Shown here: in pieces, positions 40,473 through 48,615 of the stretch
Layout: each line of letters begins with the position of its first letter
Numbering within the stretch: the first letter of the stretch is position 1
DNA from: JAUVPY01 sp034412795
GTDB lineage: Bacteria; Chloroflexota; Anaerolineae; 4572-78; NAK82
Length of the DNA stretch: 64,000 nt
Direction: 5' to 3'
Assembly: GCA_034412795.1 (NCBI GenBank)
Contig: DAOUMD010000212.1
Coordinates: 25,856 to 89,855 of the forward strand
Made by a program: the position numbers and the translations under genes
The notes under the pieces: model-generated
Told to the model about the DNA's origin: nothing
Seen by the model: the letters and a program-made list of their open reading frames with translations, nothing else
Databases searched by the model: none

Positions 40473-41840
40473 TCAGCGTGGTACAAACCTGACTGCGTCG
40501 AAGGCTATCGTGCGATTTCCTTGAGGCTCGCGCGTGTTGTCGTAGGCCAACACAAACTCCTTGCCAATGTTGGCGGCATTGAAGTAATACGTTCCCAGGC
40601 TCACCCACTGATCGTTGTACTTGTTTTGGTTAACAATGCGATCGTGGCGCTGTCCGTCGTGGAGGACGCGGTAGCGAACCTGAGTGCTGTTACCATAACG
40701 TTTCGGTATGTGGACCCATACCTCGTAATCACGTCGGGCGGATAGATGCGGCGTCCACCGGCCGTAGTTGACCGGTTCGACGCTGGTGTTGTGTGTCCAG
40801 TACGTACTACCACCTACGCCCTCATGCGCCGTGTAACGTGTTCTGGTCGGTCCGCCCCACAGAAAACCGGGATCGGTGTTGTCCACTGTAACCGCGCCCC
40901 CGGGACCAGGTTCGGGCGAAGGTCTGGGGCCAGGCGAGGGCGGTGGCTCAGCTCCATCCATGCTCCACCAGACGACGATGGAGGCATATTGAGTATGCTC
41001 GTAGTACTCCACCTTTACCTGGTGGGTGCCCGCGCTCAGTGTGCGCGTGCCGCTGTGAGTGGTAGCCGGTTGATCGTGCCAGTAATCGATAACCAAAGAG
41101 CCATCCACATACAGACGCACGCCATCGTCGGTCTTGGCGAAGAAGTTGTAGGTTCCAGCCTGGAAATTCACCTCGCGCGTCCAACGCGCCGAGAAGTTGT
41201 TGGCTGGCAGGCTGGAGGCCGGCGACCCAAGCCCCCAATCAAAGCGTAGATCGGCATCGGTGCGGTCCAGCGTCGGCGATCCAGACAGACCCTTATTATC
41301 ATAGTACTGTCCGGCCCAGCCCCTGTGCGCAGGAGGTTGGGGCGTAGGCCGGTGCGGGGGAGCAGGATGCGATGGGCCACCCCCAGACGTCCAACGCAAC
41401 TTGGCGACGGCGTACTCCGTGTTCTCAAAATAAGCCATCTGTACCGTGTGAGACCCGGCCGAAAGCTGTTTGCTGGCACAGTAGGTGGTCGCGCCTTGCA
41501 CCTTCCACTGATCAATGATGAGATGGCTGTCCACCCACACCCGCACGCCATCGTCTACGGTCACGCAAAACTTGTAGGTGCCCGTGTCGAAGTGCACGGT
41601 ACGCGTCCAGCGCACAGAAAAGTAGTCGGCGGGCAGACCGGGCGCTGGGGCGCCGCGCCCCCAATCGTAGTTGATATTGCTCTCATGGCGAGTTAGTGAC
41701 GGGCTGTCGTAGAGGCCAGGATTGGCGTAATACTCCGCCCACCAGCCTGGGTCGCTGGCAGGTGGCGAGGCCCCGACCGCCGCCGGCCAACTGGCAATCA
41801 ACAGGGCCAGGGCGAGGAACCACAACACGCTGTGCTTCAT
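40473..41840 (-). CDS. Secreted protein with two PA14 domains and a golvesin/xanthan-lyase-type C-terminal domain
   Basis: A 455-residue exported protein. A signal peptide (KHSVLWFLALALLIASW, cleavage near VGA-SP) is followed by two PA14 repeats (about 30-160 and 175-300). Each repeat has WxxxYY at its start, FSVRWTR or FSARWTR in the middle, and a DDGVR motif followed by LIIDQW or LVIDYW. A Pro/Gly linker leads to a 140-residue C-terminal domain (VDNTDPGFLW, YEVWVHIPKRYG, WVSLGTYYFN, DAVRFVPR) of the type attached to polysaccharide-active enzymes. PA14 domains usually bind glycans. No catalytic domain is present. Confidence 0.88.
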   Translation of the reverse strand: MKHSVLWFLALALLIASWPAAVGASPPASDPGWWAEYYANPGLYDSPSLTRHESNINYDWGRGAPAPGLPADYFSVRWTRTVHFDTGTYKFCVTVDDGVRVWVDSHLIIDQWKVQGATTYCASKQLSAGSHTVQMAYFENTEYAVAKLRWTSGGGPSHPAPPHRPTPQPPAHRGWAGQYYDNKGLSGSPTLDRTDADLRFDWGLGSPASSLPANNFSARWTREVNFQAGTYNFFAKTDDGVRLYVDGSLVIDYWHDQPATTHSGTRTLSAGTHQVKVEYYEHTQYASIVVWWSMDGAEPPPSPGPRPSPEPGPGGAVTVDNTDPGFLWGGPTRTRYTAHEGVGGSTYWTHNTSVEPVNYGRWTPHLSARRDYEVWVHIPKRYGNSTQVRYRVLHDGQRHDRIVNQNKYNDQWVSLGTYYFNAANIGKEFVLAYDNTREPQGNRTIAFDAVRFVPR

Positions 41841-41976
41841 GATATCGCCTCCTTAAGTACGTTGTTCATAGCCTATCAGTAACTATTATACACTATTTTT
41901 CCAACTTTGCATAATCAGAGGGTTAAGCGCTGGTTTTATGTCTACGAAGCGTCAGGCAAGTGACGGACAAAAATAA

Positions 41977-41997
41977 ACCCACCAAATTCTGGTGGGT
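41977..41997 (-). terminator. Rho-independent terminator of the flavoprotein gene
   Basis: ACCCACCA / TGGTGGGT is a perfect 8-bp stem with a 5-nt loop, followed on the minus strand by TTTATTTTTG. It lies 70 bp past the stop codon at 42067. Confidence 0.85.
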
Positions 41998-42066
41998 CCT
42001 TAACTACTTTGACCATGTCATGTTCGATGATGACGGGCCCTCACACCCGGTGCCGGGCAGAGGTAC

Positions 42067-43176
42067 TCAAGACCAGACGCGGCCCATCACCTGGAAGAAG
42101 AGGTTAATGGCGATGGAAGGCCAACCCGGATAGAACAGTTTTGCCAGTCGGTAACGCAGAACCAGCAATTTGCCCAACTTGTGGCTCATAATGTGATCCC
42201 GGTAGCTGGCAAAGCCGAAATCGTTGTGGCGAAAGGCGGTTACCAACTCGGTCGCGGCCACTTCGCCGTATTGCAGGGCGAAAGAAATACCCTCGCCAGC
42301 AAAAGGATCAACGCCGGCCGCGTCCCCGACCAGCAGCACATTGGGTTGAGAGTAGGTGGCTTTGGGATGGAACCAGCGTTCGGGATATCCCTCCCAGTGT
42401 TGGTTCGGGTCGAAGGCATCCCGCGCCTTAAGGCCCTTTTGAAATAGCGTCTTAAGATCGGCGCGGGGGCGGTTCGGGTAGACGCGGCCATCGTAGATGC
42501 CCCGATTCATCGCGGCCGAGCCGTCCTCCCAGCACGGGAAGTCCCATATGTAGCCTTGCAGGCCCTTATCCAGACCGTTGAAATCGAAGACGGCGGTATT
42601 GTTGTTGAACCCAGGATCAGACTGGGCATCGGCCGGCGAGAGAATCTCAATGAGGCGCGACACGCGCGGCCTCTCCTCGCTTCCCATCTTCGGGCGGACG
42701 ACGCTTCGGGCGCCGTCGGCGCCGACAAGAGCCCCAGCCCGGTAAGTGCCCCGACTGGTTTCGACCTCGATGCCGCCATCAACCCGTGTAAAATCCTGGA
42801 AGGCTTCCTGCTCGTGTAAATTCATGCCCCGTTGGCGGGCGATGTTGGCCAGCGCTGCGTCAAACTCATAGCGGCGCACCACACGGAAGAAGTTCCGTTG
42901 CCGCCAGTAGAAGCGCTTGTCCCGATAGCGGAATTCGAGGTTATGGATAGGGACCGCAGGCACGTCAACCTTGATCCGCAAGCGGCCGAGCACGACATCG
43001 GCCTCCCGCATCACCCCCCCGCCACACAGCTTGTGCCGGGGGTGCTGTGCTTTCTCCAGCACCAGCGTGCGGGCAGCCAACGCCGGGTCGTATTTGTGCA
43101 GGTGAAGCCAGGTCGATACACCAGCCGGTCCACTGCCGACGATGATCACGTCGTAGTCGAAGTACGATACACTCAT
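42067..43176 (-). CDS. Geranylgeranyl reductase family FAD-dependent oxidoreductase
   Basis: A 369-residue flavoprotein. The N-terminal FAD motif is DVIIVGSGPAGVSTWLHLH. HKLCGGGVMREA is the Cys-containing loop seen in geranylgeranyl reductases, GADGARSVVRP is the second FAD motif and VGDAAGVDPFAGEGISFAL the third. Family members saturate isoprenoid chains of lipids, quinones or chlorophyll; here menaquinone or membrane lipids are plausible substrates. It is 13 bp downstream of phoU on the same strand. Confidence 0.85.
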   Translation of the reverse strand: MSVSYFDYDVIIVGSGPAGVSTWLHLHKYDPALAARTLVLEKAQHPRHKLCGGGVMREADVVLGRLRIKVDVPAVPIHNLEFRYRDKRFYWRQRNFFRVVRRYEFDAALANIARQRGMNLHEQEAFQDFTRVDGGIEVETSRGTYRAGALVGADGARSVVRPKMGSEERPRVSRLIEILSPADAQSDPGFNNNTAVFDFNGLDKGLQGYIWDFPCWEDGSAAMNRGIYDGRVYPNRPRADLKTLFQKGLKARDAFDPNQHWEGYPERWFHPKATYSQPNVLLVGDAAGVDPFAGEGISFALQYGEVAATELVTAFRHNDFGFASYRDHIMSHKLGKLLVLRYRLAKLFYPGWPSIAINLFFQVMGRVWS

Positions 43177-43189
43177 ACTCTTCGTTCGG

Positions 43190-43870
43190 CTATATTAGGT
43201 TGGGGCCTGGATCTGAGGAGATCTCTTCCATCCGTCCGGTTGCCACAAAAACGACACGTTCGCAGATGTTGGTCACCCGGTCGGCGATACGCTCCACGTT
43301 GTGAGCGCAGAAAAGAAGATACATGGCCCGCGTCACCGTTCGCGGGTCTTCGATCATATAGGAGACCAGCTCACGGAAAATCTGGTTGTAAAGCAGGTCC
43401 ACTTCGTCGTCTATTTGGGTAATGGCTAGCGCCGCATCGGGGTTGCCGGATATGAGGGCATCCAGGCTTTGACGCAACATGTCCTGAGAAATCTGGGCCA
43501 TACGAGGCAGGTCAATCAGTGGTTTGAGTAGGGGCTCGTCGCCCATACGCAGGACGATGGTCGCGATGCCAGCCGCGTGATCCCCCATACGCTCCAGGTC
43601 AAGTACGATGTTCATGGCTGCCACGATGAGGCGCAGGTCGCGGGCAGCCGGCTGCTGGCGAGCGATAAGACTTATGCAGTCCTCTTCGACCTTGAAGCGT
43701 AATTCGTTGATTGTTTCGTCATCGGTGATGATCTGCTGTGCCAACTCCCGGTCTCGTTCCTTGAGCGCCTGGATAGATTGGTTGATGGCAGTATCCACCA
43801 TGCTGCCCAGGCGCAGCACGTCATCACGCAAGTCTTGCAGCTCCTGGTCAAAAGTTGCACGAATACTCAT
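43190..43870 (-). CDS. phoU: Phosphate signalling complex protein PhoU
   Basis: A 226-residue protein of two PhoU three-helix domains: ATFDQELQDLRDDVLRLGSM, MNIVLDLERMGDHAAGIA and LLFCAHNVERIADRVTNICE. These include the metal-binding D-x-x-R-M-G-D-H and E-R-I-A-D-R motifs. PhoU links the Pst transporter to the PhoR kinase. No pst or phoBR gene is in the window. The open frame begins at 43885, but MSIRATF at 43870 is the family start and GGGGGGACTGACC precedes it. Confidence 0.9.
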   Translation of the reverse strand: MSIRATFDQELQDLRDDVLRLGSMVDTAINQSIQALKERDRELAQQIITDDETINELRFKVEEDCISLIARQQPAARDLRLIVAAMNIVLDLERMGDHAAGIATIVLRMGDEPLLKPLIDLPRMAQISQDMLRQSLDALISGNPDAALAITQIDDEVDLLYNQIFRELVSYMIEDPRTVTRAMYLLFCAHNVERIADRVTNICERVVFVATGRMEEISSDPGPNLI

Positions 43871-43945
43871 GGTCAGTCCCCCCAATTACTCTCTCTAGCG
43901 GTAGCACTGCCAGTCCCATCAAAATAGGGACTTTTCGGATAGCCT

Positions 43946-45412
43946 CTACGACACACGCTCTACCTTGAGCAAGTTGGTGTTGCCCGGCACGCCAAAAGGA
44001 GTGCCGGCGGTGATGACAATGGCATCACCTGTCCGGGCAAACTCACAGCGTCGCACCTGCTCGATCGCGTGTTCGCTCACTTCGGCCACGTGGTGGACTT
44101 CGTCGCTGAGAACCGGCCAGACTCCCCAGCTCAGCGCCAGTTGCCGACGAGTGGCGGGTTGTGGAGTCAGGGCCAGAATCGGCACGCATGGACGGTGACG
44201 ACACAAGCGACGGGCTGTGCTACCTGACTGGGTGTAGGTAACGGCTGCCGCTACCTTTAGGTGACGGGCCGCCAGGTGACTCAGGTGGGCAATAGTCGAG
44301 CCAATACTGGGAGCGGGCGATAGTTCAGGTAGTTCTGTGACCTCGTGCTTGAGCCAGGCTGCTTCGGCCCGGGCGGCGATGGTCGCCATCGTGGCGACAC
44401 ACTCCACCGGATACCGGCCAATGGCTGTCTCACCCGAGAGCATCAGTGCGTCGGTGCCATCGAAAACGGCGTTGGCCACGTCGGTCGCCTCAGCACGGGT
44501 GGGATGAGTGTCCGTCATCATCGACTCAAGCATCTGGGTGGCCGTTATGACCGGGACTGCGGCAGCGCGGCATTTGGCGATAATCCGCTTCTGGGCTACC
44601 GGCACCTCCTGAAAGCTCATCTCCAACGCCAGGTCACCGCGGGCGACCATGACGCCGTAAGCTTCCTCGATGATGGCGTCGATGTCGTCAAGGGCCCCTT
44701 TCTTTTCAATCTTGGCGATAATGGGTATATCTGCGCCCCCATGAGTGAGCAGGTCTTTGAGGCTTCGTACATCGTCCGCAGATTGGACGAAGGATAGGGC
44801 CAAAAAATCAATGACCTGCTCAATGGCGAAGGCCACGTCTTGCTCATCCTTCTTCGTTATGGAGGGCAGGCTGACCCGAATACCGGGCAGATTGATACCT
44901 CGCCGGCTTGAAAGATCACCCCCTTGCAAGACGCTGCAGTGGATGTCGCCGCCGGGTTCCAGCTTTTCCACCCCCAACTCGACATCGCCGTCGTCAACCA
45001 GCAATCGGTCGCCGATCTTCAGATCGCCAGCCAAGCCAGCGAACGAGATAGAGACACGCCGCATGTTACCAACCACTGGTTCGGGAGTCAGCACCAGCCT
45101 CTGCTCCGGCGCAAGGTTGATCGTATCCCCCTCGATTTCACCCACCCGGATGCGTGGCCCACGCAGGTCGCCCATAATGGCAACTGGTGCATCCAGTTCG
45201 TGACTCAATTCCCGGACGTGCTTGATGACGGCCATGTGGCCGTCATGGTCGCCGTGGGAGAAGTTCAGACGTACCACGTTAAGACCGGCCAGGATCATCT
45301 CACGCAACGTGGCACGGTCTTGGCTGGCCGGCCCTATGGTGGCCACAATCTTGGTTCGCTTTCCCAAAGGGTCACAACTAGAGCATGACAAGGCTTCGTG
45401 TCCCTGAGACAC
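43946..45412 (-). CDS. pyk: Pyruvate kinase
   Basis: A 488-residue enzyme that makes pyruvate and ATP from phosphoenolpyruvate. It has RTKIVATIGPAS, the substrate-binding NVVRLNFSHGD, IIAKIEKKGALDD (catalytic Lys), VMVARGDLALEM and MLESMMTDTHPTRAEATDVA, and a C-terminal regulatory domain. The start seems to be GTG at 45412, giving an 18-residue extension (SQGHEALSCSSCDPLGK) before the usual start of homology. It lies about 76 bp after the aldolase gene, so two glycolytic genes are adjacent. A hairpin overlaps its start region. Confidence 0.94.
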   Translation of the reverse strand: MSQGHEALSCSSCDPLGKRTKIVATIGPASQDRATLREMILAGLNVVRLNFSHGDHDGHMAVIKHVRELSHELDAPVAIMGDLRGPRIRVGEIEGDTINLAPEQRLVLTPEPVVGNMRRVSISFAGLAGDLKIGDRLLVDDGDVELGVEKLEPGGDIHCSVLQGGDLSSRRGINLPGIRVSLPSITKKDEQDVAFAIEQVIDFLALSFVQSADDVRSLKDLLTHGGADIPIIAKIEKKGALDDIDAIIEEAYGVMVARGDLALEMSFQEVPVAQKRIIAKCRAAAVPVITATQMLESMMTDTHPTRAEATDVANAVFDGTDALMLSGETAIGRYPVECVATMATIAARAEAAWLKHEVTELPELSPAPSIGSTIAHLSHLAARHLKVAAAVTYTQSGSTARRLCRHRPCVPILALTPQPATRRQLALSWGVWPVLSDEVHHVAEVSEHAIEQVRRCEFARTGDAIVITAGTPFGVPGNTNLLKVERVS

Positions 45413-45447
45413 CCACAGACCCCCTCAGAACTGGGGGGACCTGTGGG
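45412..45447 (-). promoter_or_regulatory. Stem-loop overlapping the pyruvate kinase translation start
   Basis: CCCACAG (45412-45418) pairs with CTGTGGG (45441-45447), and CCCCC (45420-45424) pairs with the G run at 45433-45438. The loop is TCAGAACT. On the mRNA the 3' arm contains the GGGGG ribosome-site candidate and reaches the GTG, so folding could mask translation initiation. It might equally be a dispersed repeat. Confidence 0.4.
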
Positions 45448-45488
45448 GCAGTGAGCGTTGCTCGGTGGAGGTGACCGTCGTAGGCACC

Positions 45489-46490
45489 CTAACTGTTTAT
45501 GGCAGCCATGACTTCCCGGCCGTGTCCCGCTGAGCCGAGGACGGCCTCGTTTTTGTGCTTGACCAATCTGGTTAGTTCGTCACGAGCCGGACCGAGGTAT
45601 TTACGAGGGTCGAATACGTCTGGCTGCTCGACGAACACCTTCCGCACGGCGGCTGTGACTGCCAGTCGGCAATCGCTGTCGATGTTTATCTTGCAGACGG
45701 GGCCACGGGCGGCTCGCCGCAATTGGTCCTCTGAGACACCGACCGCGCCTTCCATATGACCACCGTAACGGTTGATCATCTCAATGTACTCCGGCACCAC
45801 CGAACTGGCCCCGTGCAGCACAATCGGGAAACCAGGCAATCGCTGCGCAACTTCGTCCAGGATGTCGAACCGCAGAGGAGGGGGCTCCTCACCCGGCTTG
45901 ACTTTGAACTTATAGGCTCCGTGACTGGTGCCGATGGAGATGGCAAGTGAGTCGACGCTGGTGCGCTTGGTGAAATCCTCTACCTCTTCAGGGCGCGTAT
46001 ACGTACTTTGCTCAGCTTCTACATCTTCCTCAATACCAGCCAGCACGCCCAGTTCTCCCTCTACCGACACGTCGAACTGGCGCGCGTAGTCTACCACCTT
46101 TCGAGTGACGGCAATGTTTTCTTCATAGGATAGGTGTGAGCCGTCAATCATCACCGAACTAAACCCGTTCTCGATGCAATCTACGCATACGTCATAGCCG
46201 TCGCCATGATCCAGGTGTACGGCAATGGGGATATCACCCCCCATCTCCTTCATCATCTGCACAGCGCCCATCGCCATGTAGCGTAGCATGGTTTGGTTGG
46301 CGTACTTGCGAGCACCCCTGGAGATCTGCAAGATTACGGGAGAGTCAGTCTCCACGCAACCTGCGATGACAGCCTGTAACTGCTCCATATTGTTGAAGTT
46401 ATAGGCTGGGACGGCGTAGCCGCCTTCCATTGCCATTTGGAACACAACCTTGGTGTTGACCAACCCGAGGTCTTTGTAGTGGATGGCCAT
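45489..46490 (-). CDS. fba: Class II fructose-bisphosphate aldolase
   Basis: A 333-residue zinc-dependent aldolase, cleaving fructose 1,6-bisphosphate to dihydroxyacetone phosphate and glyceraldehyde 3-phosphate. YAVPAYNFNNMEQ, AVHLDHGD (catalytic Asp and zinc His), SVMIDGSHLSYEENI, EGELGVLAGIEED, SIGTSHGAYKF, VLHGASS and KINIDSD are all present. The GGAGG at the head of the longer frame (46502) is the ribosome site for ATG 46490. A promoter lies about 100 bp upstream. pyk follows. Confidence 0.94.
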   Translation of the reverse strand: MAIHYKDLGLVNTKVVFQMAMEGGYAVPAYNFNNMEQLQAVIAGCVETDSPVILQISRGARKYANQTMLRYMAMGAVQMMKEMGGDIPIAVHLDHGDGYDVCVDCIENGFSSVMIDGSHLSYEENIAVTRKVVDYARQFDVSVEGELGVLAGIEEDVEAEQSTYTRPEEVEDFTKRTSVDSLAISIGTSHGAYKFKVKPGEEPPPLRFDILDEVAQRLPGFPIVLHGASSVVPEYIEMINRYGGHMEGAVGVSEDQLRRAARGPVCKINIDSDCRLAVTAAVRKVFVEQPDVFDPRKYLGPARDELTRLVKHKNEAVLGSAGHGREVMAAINS

Positions 46491-46590
46491 TACTTCCTCC
46501 ATATATATTGAGATATATTCATCAGCCTTGGAGGCCTGATGTTCTTAAACGATATCAGCCAGCCTTCCCGCAATCGGCTGCCAGCCGTAT

Positions 46591-46620
46591 AGTATAGCAC
46601 GATCCATAGGGACTTGCCAA
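46591..46620 (-). promoter_or_regulatory. Promoter for fba-pyk
   Basis: On the minus strand TTGGCA (46620-46615), an 18-bp spacer and TATACT (46596-46591). The leader to the ATG at 46490 would be about 95 nt. Confidence 0.6.
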
Positions 46621-46685
46621 TGAGCGAAGCCGGGCGGGCCGTCCCAGATTTTGGGCGAGCCAGGTGCAACTGAGGCAGGTAACTA

Positions 46686-46714
46686 TTGGCGTGTTGGATA
46701 AGCTATGATAGAAT
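46686..46714 (+). promoter_or_regulatory. Promoter for the 46764 gene
   Basis: TTGGCG (46686-46691), a 17-bp spacer and TAGAAT (46709-46714). It is divergent from the fba promoter and gives a leader of about 42 nt that contains the AGGAGG at 46752. Confidence 0.5.
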
Positions 46715-46763
46715 AGCGCGGGAGTATCATCCAGGAGCCATTCAACACATAAGGAGGCCACTT

Positions 46764-47825
46764 GTGAATCAAGAGTTGCTTAAGCGAGGACAGGAGACCG
46801 TTGTCAAGGCGCTTGGTTGGCTTCGCCGCCATAACGATCAAATATCCAAAATAGAGGATCTGAGCGCCCACTACAAGGCACCCTATCTCTACGCTGTGCT
46901 GGGGGATCCCATCCGCGCTCGCCATTACGCGGACCTGATGCGAAAGCGATACATTCAGGCGGACGGAGATTTTCGCACCAGCCGCCTGAACAGAGGATGG
47001 CGGGACGTGCCGGTTATGCCCGCCGTACGCTATCTCTATCCAAACGGATGGATCATCGTCGGATTGCGCAAGTTGGGTGTTTACCATGCTGCCAGTCACG
47101 GCATAGATTTCGTGCGTCGCTTTCAGTCTCCCGAACTGGGTGGCTTCTTCTCTCACTTTGACGTCGCCTCCGGTCAAGTGGAAAGGCGCTGTTTGGATAG
47201 TTCCAGCACCTCTTCGGCCGGTCTGGCGTTGTTGGCTTGTGGGTTCGTAAAGGAAGCGACCCGGGCTGGGGACTTCCTGCTGAGGCTACTTGAGGCGCAA
47301 CCCGAGCCTGAGCGTCACTTCTACACAAGTTGGGATGTAGACACCGGGTTGGTGACGGATGTCTGGGGCAATGGGGATGGACGTTTTCCAGGTGGGCGGA
47401 CGCAGTTCTGCCTTACCACCGAATCCGATCCCTTGAAAGAGCTAACCTGGTTGGCCGGGAAGTCGATGAAGTTCCTGGCCAAACTCTACGATCAGACCTC
47501 AGACCGGAAATACCTGGATGCGGCTGTGAGCCTATTTGATTTCTTCCAACGGCTTGACGAAGGACGTTGGGCCAGCACCGGCTCTTGCAAAATTATGTGG
47601 GCTAGCGCCGAACTTTATCGGCATACGGGCAAGCCGAGATTCGCGGAGGCTGCAGAGCGCATCTTCGATGCTTTGTGCCAGTCGCAAACGTCAGATGGCA
47701 TCTGGATACATACTGTTATAGGCAAGATCGAAAACCAGCCTATGACGGCCACGATTGACATCGCCCAAGAATTGTGTGCGGAGATGATCGACGTGATGTT
47801 CGAGCTAAGCCCAATCACTTCATAA
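46764..47825 (+). CDS. Hypothetical protein with alpha/alpha-barrel (six-hairpin glycosidase-like) character
   Basis: A 353-residue soluble protein. It shows repeated helical pairs with small-residue motifs (AVLGDPIRARHYADLMRKRY, GLRKLGVYHAASHGIDFVRR, AGLALLACGFVKEATRAGDF, YLDAAVSLFDFFQRL). These suggest an (alpha/alpha)6 barrel as in six-hairpin glycosidases or terpene cyclases, but I cannot name the family or a catalytic residue. The frame is open back to 46686, but AAGGAGG at 46751-46757 marks GTG 46764 as the start. It is followed by carbohydrate-related genes, which supports a glycan role as an inference only. Confidence 0.7.
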   Translation: MNQELLKRGQETVVKALGWLRRHNDQISKIEDLSAHYKAPYLYAVLGDPIRARHYADLMRKRYIQADGDFRTSRLNRGWRDVPVMPAVRYLYPNGWIIVGLRKLGVYHAASHGIDFVRRFQSPELGGFFSHFDVASGQVERRCLDSSSTSSAGLALLACGFVKEATRAGDFLLRLLEAQPEPERHFYTSWDVDTGLVTDVWGNGDGRFPGGRTQFCLTTESDPLKELTWLAGKSMKFLAKLYDQTSDRKYLDAAVSLFDFFQRLDEGRWASTGSCKIMWASAELYRHTGKPRFAEAAERIFDALCQSQTSDGIWIHTVIGKIENQPMTATIDIAQELCAEMIDVMFELSPITS

Positions 47826-47865
47826 CGTCCGGCTAAAGAAACCCTTCATAGGAGGAAACTCATCG

Positions 47866-48534
47866 ATGTCAACCCTACCACGCTTGATCGTTCCCCCCAT
47901 CCCAGCGGGGTGGGACCCCATCCCAGCGGGGTGGGACAAGGGCGCTGAGCTTGCCACCTGGTCGTGGGAAAGCGTGCCGCCTTTGCCCCCCTTCATATTG
48001 GCCGATGGGAGCAGTCCGGCCGGGCAACAAACCCAGGCTCGTGTGTGTTACGACTCCGAAGCGCTCTACGTCCGCTTTGATTGTGACGACCGCGACATCT
48101 GGGGCACGTTCACCAACCGCAACGATCCCATATACGATGAGGAGGTAGTCGAGGTCTTCCTGGCTCCCGGCGAAGCCGATCCGGTGCGCTATTTTGAGTT
48201 TGAGGTCAGTCCAAACGGCGTGTTGTTCGACGCCCAGATTTACAACCCTACCTCTCAGCGGACCGAATTGGAATGGGACGAGAGCTGGAATTGCCCCGGC
48301 ATTCGTTGGCAGGTGGCACGGGATGACGCGGCCGGCCATTGGTCGGCTGTGATAGTGATACCCTGGATGACGGTTGCGCCTCCCGGCGATCTGCCGCCAG
48401 TGTGGCGGGCCAATTTTTATCGCATTGAGCGCCCGCGCGACGCTGAGCCTGAGTTTAGCTGCTGGTCGCCGACCATGACCGAACCGGCAGATTTCCACAA
48501 GCCGGCCTATTTTGGCGTTCTTGAGCTTGGCTAG
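47866..48534 (+). CDS. Carbohydrate-binding family 9-like protein
   Basis: A 222-residue protein resembling CBM9-like domains: QTQARVCYDSEALYVRFDCD, IYDEEVVEVFLAPGEADP, YFEFEVSPNGVLFDAQIYNP, WSAVIVIPWM and WRANFYRIERP. No signal peptide is visible, so it may be cytosolic. A 7-residue tandem duplication (PIPAGWD twice) occurs near residue 11. The ATG follows AGGAGGAAACTCATCG. It lies between the barrel-like protein and the glycoside hydrolase, all co-directional with small gaps. Confidence 0.82.
   Translation: MSTLPRLIVPPIPAGWDPIPAGWDKGAELATWSWESVPPLPPFILADGSSPAGQQTQARVCYDSEALYVRFDCDDRDIWGTFTNRNDPIYDEEVVEVFLAPGEADPVRYFEFEVSPNGVLFDAQIYNPTSQRTELEWDESWNCPGIRWQVARDDAAGHWSAVIVIPWMTVAPPGDLPPVWRANFYRIERPRDAEPEFSCWSPTMTEPADFHKPAYFGVLELG
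47896..47937 (+). repeat. Perfect 21-bp in-frame tandem duplication
   Basis: The unit CCCATCCCAGCGGGGTGGG plus AC occurs twice without mismatch, encoding PIPAGWD-PIPAGWD. The unit is itself nearly palindromic (CCCATCCC / GGGGTGGG). Perfect identity suggests a recent event. Confidence 0.9.
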
Positions 48535-48615
48535 CACACTCCTGTGTAAATAACACCATAGTTACACTGCCATGTACCAGGCTGCCGCGACCCACAGACG
48601 AGTGGAGGATAAACA

